A DNA stretch of 64,000 nucleotides from contig NZ_LFIP02000004.1 in NCBI RefSeq assembly GCF_001189235.2, forward strand, positions 620,001 through 684,000, given 5' to 3'. How positions within the stretch are numbered: position 1 is the stretch's first letter; the number at the start of each line of letters is the position of its first letter. Below are positions 58,368 through 64,000 of this stretch, in pieces. Made by a program: the position numbers and the translations under genes. This DNA is from Bradyrhizobium embrapense. Lineage in GTDB: Bacteria; Pseudomonadota; Alphaproteobacteria; Rhizobiales; Xanthobacteraceae. Under the pieces are notes generated by a model, which ran no database searches, was not told where the DNA came from, and was given only the letters and a program-made list of their open reading frames with translations.

Positions 58368-60371
58368 ATGCATCAGATGTTCGTGATCTCCAGGATGAAG
58401 CCGCTTGCCGCGTTTATCCTGAAACGATTTCGCCCCAGCCTCAAAAGCCAGATCGCGATGCTCGGGATTGGCGGCGTCGCCATCATCAGCGTCACCTGCC
58501 TCGGCGGCCTCAACTACGCTGCTCGTATTCAACGCGAGTCGAACGACAGCATGCGCTTCAGGGCCCAGCTGTCCGAGCTCTCGGACGGCTTCCTGGAAAC
58601 GCAGCAAATCGCGACCAGATTCCTGAAGTCGCGCGACGAAGCACTGGCGAAGAAGCTTTCCGGTCGCGTCGCCGACGAGATCGCTTTGCTCGACCAGCTC
58701 GAAGCATTTGCCGCGACTGTGCCCGACGGTGATCCGATCCGGCAAGTCACCTCGCTGCGGAGCGGAATCAACCTCTATGCGACGCGCTTCCAGAATATCG
58801 TCGGCGCCCAGCGTATCCTCGGCCTGAATCCGAATGACGGCTTGCAGGGCAAGCTGCGCAGCGCGGTCCAGCAATTCGAAACGAGGGTCCAACAGGTCGA
58901 TCAGCCGCAGCTGACCGCGCTCCTGCTGACGATGCGCCGTCTCGAAAAGGATTTTGCGCTGAGCGGCGAGGAACGGTTTGGCGACCAGCTCAATGACAGG
59001 GAATCCGAGTTCGAAACCGCCCTGGCGGCGTCCGCGGTGCCGGCGGATCGGAAGGGCGAACTGCTCGGTCTTGCCCGCGCCTACAAGCTCGCCTTCGCCG
59101 GTTTCCTGGTTTCGCGTCAGACGCTCGACGACCAGCTCGACGACCTGTCGCAGATCTTCGACCGCACCCGGCCGGCGCTGGTCAAGGTCGCTGACGCCGC
59201 CAACATCCGCGCCGAGCTCGCACAGCAAAGAGCCGACGCGTTCAGGCAGACCTTCAGCTGGCTGATCGGGATCGTTGCGTTCGTGCTGACGCTGTCTGCG
59301 ATTCTGTTCGGCCGGCGCGTCGCTGGCCTGATCAGCCGGATGAGTGCGGCGATGCGGCAATTGGCCGAAGGACAATTCGAGGTCGTCCTGCCCGGCCTCG
59401 AGCGCACCGACGAGATCGGCGGCATGGCGCGGGCGGTCGAGCGCTTCAAGACCAGGGCGCAGGACAAGGCGCGCGCCGAGCTCGACGCCCGGCTCGAGGA
59501 AGACCGCCGCACGGCCGAGCGGCATAAGACCGAACTGGCACGGCTCGCGGCAGCGTTCGAGGCCAGCGCCGGCGGCGTCATCGCGACGGTTTCGGCGGCG
59601 TCCGAAGAGCTCGCGGCTTCCGCCCGCGATCTGAGCGACACCGCCCATCACACGCAGGATCTGTCCGCCAATGTCGCAGCCGCCTCCGAGGAGGCCTCGG
59701 ACAATGTCCGGCGGGTTGCGGCAGCGACCGAACAGATGATGGCATCGGCTTCCGAGATCGGGCGCCGGGTCGGCGAATCCGCCGACATCGCCAGCGACGC
59801 CGTCGCGCAGGCGCAGCAGACCGACGAGCGGATGGCGCAGCTCGCATCCGCCGCCGACCGCATCGGCAACGTGGTGCAGCTGATCGCAACCATCGCGCGG
59901 CAGACCAATTTGCTCGCGCTCAACGCGACGATCGAGGCCGCACGGGCCGGCAAGGCCGGCTCCGGCTTCGCCGTGGTCGCGCAGGAGGTCAAGACGCTCG
60001 CCAGGCAGACCGCGGACGCCACCGAGGACATTCGCGCCCAGATCGCGGATATCCAGGCCGCCACGCGGGAGTCCGCCGGCGCGATCAGCGATATCACCGG
60101 CACCATCCAGCGCATCTCGCAGATCGCCTCCGACGTCACCAAAGCGATCGATGCGCAAGGCGGCGCGACGCGGAGCATCGCGCAGAACGTTCAGATCGCC
60201 TCGGAGCGAACGGCGCAAGTGGCGGTCAACATCGGCCAGGTGGCGAGCGGCGCATCCAGGACCGGCAGCGCCTCATCCCAGGTGCTGAGCTCCTCGCGGC
60301 TGCTGTCGGACGGCAACAGCCGCCTGAAGCAGGAGCTCGACAACTTCATCGCCACCATCCGCGCGGGCTAG
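58368..60371 (+). CDS. methyl-accepting chemotaxis protein with HBM sensor
   Basis: The 667-residue receptor has a transmembrane helix (IAMLGIGGVAIISVTCLGGL), a helical-bimodular (HBM) ligand domain of about 240 residues (RFRAQLSELSDGFLETQQIA and onwards), a second helix (FSWLIGIVAFVLTLSAILFG), HAMP and a signalling domain with the hairpin IARQTNLLALNATIEAARAG and AGSGFAVVAQEVKTLARQTA. HBM domains sense small organic acids in known receptors. Start codons at 58368, 58377 and 58395 are all possible. No chemotaxis operon is nearby. Confidence 0.9.
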   Translation: MHQMFVISRMKPLAAFILKRFRPSLKSQIAMLGIGGVAIISVTCLGGLNYAARIQRESNDSMRFRAQLSELSDGFLETQQIATRFLKSRDEALAKKLSGRVADEIALLDQLEAFAATVPDGDPIRQVTSLRSGINLYATRFQNIVGAQRILGLNPNDGLQGKLRSAVQQFETRVQQVDQPQLTALLLTMRRLEKDFALSGEERFGDQLNDRESEFETALAASAVPADRKGELLGLARAYKLAFAGFLVSRQTLDDQLDDLSQIFDRTRPALVKVADAANIRAELAQQRADAFRQTFSWLIGIVAFVLTLSAILFGRRVAGLISRMSAAMRQLAEGQFEVVLPGLERTDEIGGMARAVERFKTRAQDKARAELDARLEEDRRTAERHKTELARLAAAFEASAGGVIATVSAASEELAASARDLSDTAHHTQDLSANVAAASEEASDNVRRVAAATEQMMASASEIGRRVGESADIASDAVAQAQQTDERMAQLASAADRIGNVVQLIATIARQTNLLALNATIEAARAGKAGSGFAVVAQEVKTLARQTADATEDIRAQIADIQAATRESAGAISDITGTIQRISQIASDVTKAIDAQGGATRSIAQNVQIASERTAQVAVNIGQVASGASRTGSASSQVLSSSRLLSDGNSRLKQELDNFIATIRAG

Positions 60372-60378
60372 CCCGACA

Positions 60379-60404
60379 AAAAAACGGCGCCCGAAGGCGC
60401 CGTT
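60379..60404. terminator. bidirectional intrinsic terminator
   Basis: AAAACGGCGCC pairs with GGCGCCGTTTT around loop CGAA. The A run and T run make it a terminator in both directions, between the stop of the chemoreceptor gene (60371, plus) and the stop of rplQ (60430, minus). Confidence 0.92.
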
Positions 60405-60429
60405 TTCAAAACCTCGGCTCAAGCGCGGC

Positions 60430-60846
60430 TTACGCCGCCTCGGCTTCCTTGTCCTGGGCGGGACCGGAGTCCTGGCCCTTGGCGTCGACGTCGCGGTCGA
60501 CGAACTCGATCACGGCCATCGCCGCGTTGTCGCCGTAGCGGAAGCCGGCCTTGATGATGCGGGTGTAGCCGCCCTGGCGGTCCTTGTAGCGGGTCGCCAG
60601 CGTGTCGAACAGCTTCTTGACCTGATCCTGGTCGCGCAGCTCCGAGATCGCCTGGCGGCGCAGGGCGAGACCGCCCTTCTTGCCGAGGGTGACGAGCTTC
60701 TCGACGATCGGCCGCAGTTCCTTGGCCTTCGGCAGCGTGGTGACGATCTGCTCGTGCTTGATCAGCGCGGCCGCCATGTTGGCGAACATCGCACGCCGAT
60801 GCTCGGCGGTGCGGTTGAGCTTCCGATGAACCTTGCCGTGACGCAT
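60430..60846 (-). CDS. rplQ: 50S ribosomal protein L17
   Basis: MRHGKVHRKLNRTAEHRRAM followed by NMAAALIKHEQIVTTLPKAK and LRPIVEKLVTLGKKGGLALR is L17. The 138 residues include an alphaproteobacterial C-terminal extension rich in Asp, Ala and Glu (DVDAKGQDSGPAQDKEAEAA). GGGAATAG lies ahead of ATG. It is the last gene of the alpha operon and is followed by the bidirectional terminator. A hairpin in the 122 bases upstream may modulate its expression relative to rpoA. Confidence 0.97.
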   Translation of the reverse strand: MRHGKVHRKLNRTAEHRRAMFANMAAALIKHEQIVTTLPKAKELRPIVEKLVTLGKKGGLALRRQAISELRDQDQVKKLFDTLATRYKDRQGGYTRIIKAGFRYGDNAAMAVIEFVDRDVDAKGQDSGPAQDKEAEAA

Positions 60847-60928
60847 TGTCTATTCCCTACTTTGTAATCTGCCGCGACGGTTCGTCGGACATGTTGCTCA
60901 GGTGGGCTGCCTGCGTTCGCCCGTTAGA

Positions 60929-60956
60929 ATCATGGCCGGGAGAGCCCGGCCATGAT
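60929..60956 (-). terminator. perfect hairpin between rpoA and rplQ
   Basis: ATCATGGCCGGG pairs with CCCGGCCATGAT around loop AGAG, a 12-bp stem. It lies in the 122-base gap between rpoA (stop 60969) and rplQ (start 60846) and could act as partial terminator or processing site in the alpha operon. No strong T run follows on the minus strand. Confidence 0.5.
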
Positions 60957-60968
60957 GATTGATGCGGA

Positions 60969-62000
60969 TCAGTAGTGATCCTCGAAGCGCTTGGCGAGCT
61001 CGTCGATGTTCTCCGGCGGCCAGCCCGGCACTTCCATGCCGAGGTGCAGACCCATCTGGGCCAGCACTTCCTTGATCTCGTTCAGCGACTTGCGGCCGAA
61101 GTTCGGGGTGCGGAGCATTTCCGCCTCCGACTTCTGCACGAGATCGCCGATGTAGACGATATTGTCGTTCTTCAGGCAGTTTGCCGAACGCACCGACAGC
61201 TCGAGCTCGTCGACCTTCTTGAGGAACGCCGGGTTGAACGCGAGATCGGGGATGATCTCCTGCGTGACTTCCTTGCGCGGCTCTTCGAAGTTGACGAACA
61301 CGTTGAGCTGATCCTGCAGGATGCGCGCGGCATAGGCCACCGCGTCCTCCGGCGTGATCGCGCCGTTGGTCTCGATCGTCATGGTCAGCTTGTCGTAGTC
61401 GAGGATCTGACCCTCACGGGTGTTCTCGACCTTGTAGGAGACCTTGCGGACCGGCGAGAACAGGCTGTCGACCGGGATCAGGCCGATCGGCGCATCCTCA
61501 GGCCGGTTGCGCTCGGCGGCGACATAGCCCTTGCCGGTCGTGACCGTGAACTCCATGCGGATCTCGGCGCCGTCGTCCAGCGTGCAGAGCTGCAGGTCGG
61601 GGTTGAGCACGGTGACGTCGCCGACGGTCTGGATGTCGCCGGCGGTGACAGCGCCCGGGCCCTGCTTCTTCACGACCATGCGCTTCGGGCCTTCGCCCTG
61701 CATCTTGATCGAGATGTCCTTGATGTTGAGGACGATGTCGGTGACGTCTTCACGGACACCGGCGATCGAGGAGAACTCGTGGAGCACACCGTCGATATGC
61801 ACCGACTGCACCGCCGCGCCCTGCAGCGACGACAGCAGGATGCGGCGCAGCGCGTTGCCGAGCGTCTGGCCGAAGCCGCGCTCGAGCGGCTCGGCGACCA
61901 CGGTGGCGAACCGGCTCGCGTCCGAGCCCGGCGTCACCTGCAGCTTGTTCGGTCGAATGAGTTCTTGCCAATTTTTCTGGATCGTCACTTGTTCACCCAT
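60969..62000 (-). CDS. rpoA: RNA polymerase alpha subunit
   Basis: The 343-residue protein begins MGEQVTIQKNWQELIRPNKL and contains the dimerisation domain (EPLERGFGQTLGNALRRILL, SSIAGVREDVTDIVLNIKDI) and the C-terminal domain after a linker near 245 (LELSVRSANCLKNDNIVYIG, EAEMLRTPNFGRKSLNEIKE). It binds upstream promoter elements and regulators. Everything is of standard length for alphaproteobacteria. The order rpsM, rpsK, rpoA, rplQ is the conserved alpha-operon order. Confidence 0.98.
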   Translation of the reverse strand: MGEQVTIQKNWQELIRPNKLQVTPGSDASRFATVVAEPLERGFGQTLGNALRRILLSSLQGAAVQSVHIDGVLHEFSSIAGVREDVTDIVLNIKDISIKMQGEGPKRMVVKKQGPGAVTAGDIQTVGDVTVLNPDLQLCTLDDGAEIRMEFTVTTGKGYVAAERNRPEDAPIGLIPVDSLFSPVRKVSYKVENTREGQILDYDKLTMTIETNGAITPEDAVAYAARILQDQLNVFVNFEEPRKEVTQEIIPDLAFNPAFLKKVDELELSVRSANCLKNDNIVYIGDLVQKSEAEMLRTPNFGRKSLNEIKEVLAQMGLHLGMEVPGWPPENIDELAKRFEDHY

Positions 62001-62118
62001 GTGCCAGTCGCAGGGCCCGTCGAATGGCCGAACCTGGCGTTGGAGATCGCGGAACAGTCCGCGCGGTCAATTCCAAAAACCATCGCAGGGCGGCCGGAAG
62101 CCGCCCGCGACTCACAGA

Positions 62119-62508
62119 TCAAACGCGCCGACGCTTGCGCGGACGGCAGCCATTGTGCGGGATCGTGGTCACGTCGCGGATCGAGGTGACGGTGAAGCCC
62201 GCAGCCTGCAGCGCACGGAGCGCCGACTCACGGCCCGAACCGGGGCCAGCCACCTCAACCTCCAGCGTGCGCATACCGTGTTCCTGCGCCTTCTTGGAGA
62301 CGTCTTCGGCCGCGACCTGCGCGGCATAGGGGGTCGACTTGCGCGAGCCCTTGAAGCCCATCGTGCCGGCCGACGACCAGGCGATGGTGTTGCCCTGCGC
62401 GTCGGTGATGGTGATGGTCGTGTTGTTGAACGACGAATTCACGTGCGCGATGCCGGAGGCGATGTTCTTGCGTTCGCGGCGGCGTACGCGGGTGGCTTCC
62501 TTGCCCAT
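62119..62508 (-). CDS. rpsK: 30S ribosomal protein S11
   Basis: MGKEATRVRRRERKNIASGI is followed by AHVNSSFNNTTITITDAQGN and PYAAQVAAEDVSKKAQEHGM, and by VTSIRDVTTIPHNGCRPRKR, the S11 signature at the C-terminus. The start at ATG 62508 has AGGAAAGG upstream; a longer frame is not used. Its 129 residues match the usual length. Confidence 0.97.
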   Translation of the reverse strand: MGKEATRVRRRERKNIASGIAHVNSSFNNTTITITDAQGNTIAWSSAGTMGFKGSRKSTPYAAQVAAEDVSKKAQEHGMRTLEVEVAGPGSGRESALRALQAAGFTVTSIRDVTTIPHNGCRPRKRRRV

Positions 62509-62579
62509 TTCAAACCTTTCCTGTGATCTCAACGCCGCCGTAGTCCCAGCGGCTACACCTCAAAACGCAAATGGCGAGC

Positions 62580-62597
62580 AGCGAATTTCGATTCGCT
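62580..62597. other. small hairpin between rpsM and rpsK
   Basis: AGCGAAT pairs with ATTCGCT around loop TTCG. It lies in the 114 bases between the S13 stop (62623) and the S11 start (62508). UUCG-type loops are stable in RNA, so it may affect the balance of the two messages. Confidence 0.4.
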
Positions 62598-62622
62598 ACC
62601 CCCCACCTGCAATTCGCAAAAC

Positions 62623-62991
<369 letters not shown>

Positions 62992-63182
62992 GGACTTCTC
63001 TCCTGTCGCCGATCCATCACGGATACGGGCTTCTCAAGTTCTTGCTCTCTGCGGGCTTGTGTCCACAAACGCGAACACGACGCCCTTCCCCTCATGTCCT
63101 TCGGGGCCCGGCATCGTCATAAAACTATCCAACTTGGATGCGGGGCTTATTAAAGGATTCATGTCGGTTTCGTCAACCGCTC

Positions 63183-64000
63183 CTAGCGCTTAGCTCGCTT
63201 TTTCGTGAGCTTTTTTGCTGTCTTTTTGGCGGCTTTTGCCCCTTTCCGGGCATTCGCGGCGCGGGCAGCCTGCTTTGCGGCTTTCTTAACGGCTTTCTTG
63301 GCCGGCTGCTTCGCGGTTTTCTTGGCAGCCTTCCTGGCAGCTTTAGCCTTGCGACCCGCCTCCGCGGCCTTGCGGGCCGGTTTGGCGGCCTTTTTGGCCG
63401 ATTTAACCGCCTTGGTCGTCTTCCTCGCGGTCTTGGACGCCTTCGAGGCGCTCTTGGCCTCCTCGTGCTCCTTCGGTTCCAATGCGCCGAGCGCCGTCAG
63501 GATCCGGTTGATCTCGCGGGTGACGTGCTCGATGGTCATCATGCCATCGACCGTCAGAAGCTTGCGCCGCTCCGAATAATAGTGAATCAGCGGCTCCGTC
63601 AACGAACGGTACTGCGCCAGGCGCTTGGTCAGCACTTCCGGCGTATCGTCGAGGCGGACTTCCTCGCCGCGCGCGCGGGTTTCCTCGGCACGCTTCTCGA
63701 CGCGGGCCAGCAGCGCGCTTTCGTTGACGCGCAGCTCGACCACGGCGTCGAGCTTGAGGTGCTTCTTGCGGAGCAGCTCGTCGAGGGCCTCCGCCTGCGG
63801 CACGGTGCGCGGGAAGCCGTCGAGGATGAAGCCCTTCTTGGCATCAGGCTCCTCGATCCGATCGGCGATGATTCCCACCACGACCTCGTCGGGAACCAGC
63901 CCGCCATTGGCCATGATCTCCTTGGCCTGCAAGCCGACCGGGGTGCCCGCGGCAACTGCGGCACGCAGCATCTCGCCGGTCGAAAGCTGAACGATGCCAT
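63183..64000 (-). CDS. adk: adenylate kinase with Lys/Ala-rich tail, 5-prime end cut by window
   Basis: The frame is open at base 64000, where the codons read GIVQLSTGEMLRAAVAAGTP; the N-terminal nucleotide-binding loop is outside the window. Present are GFILDGFPRTVPQAEALDEL, the short LID (EEVRLDDTPEVLTKRLAQYR) and the last helix near MTIEHVTREINRILTALGAL. After that a tail of about 95 residues contains repeated AKKAAKK/KTAKK-type units, much like histone H1, ending KKLTKKRAKR. The enzyme balances ATP, ADP and AMP; the tail is an unusual addition. It is 191 bases upstream of rpsM on the same strand. Confidence 0.92.
   Translation of the reverse strand, partial: GIVQLSTGEMLRAAVAAGTPVGLQAKEIMANGGLVPDEVVVGIIADRIEEPDAKKGFILDGFPRTVPQAEALDELLRKKHLKLDAVVELRVNESALLARVEKRAEETRARGEEVRLDDTPEVLTKRLAQYRSLTEPLIHYYSERRKLLTVDGMMTIEHVTREINRILTALGALEPKEHEEAKSASKASKTARKTTKAVKSAKKAAKPARKAAEAGRKAKAARKAAKKTAKQPAKKAVKKAAKQAARAANARKGAKAAKKTAKKLTKKRAKR

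Noticed and set aside
58167..60218. 683-codon open frame opposite the chemoreceptor
   Set aside because: The chemoreceptor on the plus strand has HAMP and a signalling hairpin; the antisense frame is a composition artefact.
60975..62189. 404-codon open frame opposite rpoA
   Set aside because: rpoA is unmistakable on the other strand, and the translation is repetitive in Asp, Val, Arg and Leu as in other mirror frames.
63205..63579. hydrophobic 124-codon frame opposite the adk tail
   Set aside because: Phe/Ala/Leu-rich membrane-like translation is the mirror of Lys/Ala codons; no ribosome site and no family.

Overview
The window reads as one piece of a GC-rich alphaproteobacterial chromosome, most likely Bradyrhizobium or a close Nitrobacteraceae relative. 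The basis is the alpha-operon genes (adk, rpsM, rpsK, rpoA, rplQ), small families typical of that group (BA14K-like, DUF4260-like, GCG_CRPN-like, PAS_5-PilZ), and intergenic repeats of a kind I associate with Bradyrhizobium and Rhodopseudomonas. This assignment rests on recognition, not on a search. I saw no rRNA, tRNA, CRISPR array, transposase, integrase or plasmid gene.

Layout. 0-6.5 kb: small hypothetical genes, a junction of two gene fragments (a MaoC 5-prime stub running into a zinc-ribbon gene), a divergent folD, envelope-anchored hypotheticals, a VOC protein and a GrlR-like protein. 6.6-13.7 kb: Tat-exported SMP-30 lactonase-like protein, a large PAS/HAMP histidine kinase, an EamA exporter, and a NUDIX plus DapA-family pair. 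13.8-21 kb: a catabolic module on the minus strand (fused indolepyruvate:ferredoxin oxidoreductase-type enzyme, SCP2-type thiolase, DUF35 Zn-ribbon/OB-fold partner, MaoC hydratase, SDR dehydrogenase), which looks like 2-oxoacid to acyl-CoA conversion followed by beta-oxidation. 21-29.6 kb: triheme cytochrome c, TRIC channel protein, PEP-mutase-family enzyme, an ArsR repressor divergent from two small ferredoxin-like-fold enzymes, a cluster of small exported Cys/His-rich proteins, and a block of about 0.95 kb of dispersed repeat DNA with a nested hairpin.

29.7-40 kb: pccB, DUF4260, PAS_5-PilZ protein, an EamA exporter divergent from a MocR-type regulator with an inverted-repeat operator candidate, a CMD-family protein, a class D beta-lactamase-like protein, a FliK-like/FlhX pair, the ATP12 chaperone and a small exported protein. 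40.4-44.5 kb: a multicopper oxidase and a phospholipase C-like phosphoesterase whose stop and start codons overlap, both exported, with a perfect 24-bp palindrome upstream. 44.6-51 kb: GNAT acetyltransferase, amidohydrolase, RluA-type pseudouridine synthase, rarA and a DegP/DegQ-type protease overlapping rarA. 51-60.4 kb: an OprP/O-like porin, an HxlR regulator divergent from a quinone-oxidoreductase-like gene, a phosphotransferase/AttH-like/SDR/DUF1330 group and an HBM chemoreceptor. 60.4-64 kb: rplQ, rpoA, rpsK, rpsM and a 5-prime-truncated adk with a long Lys/Ala-rich tail.

Most genes are ordinary chromosomal ones. The features that stand out most are the oxidase/phosphoesterase pair with its palindrome, the repeat block near 28 kb, the Trp/His-repeat secreted protein, the gene-fragment junction near 1.4 kb, the two divergent regulator/operator pairs, and the adk tail.
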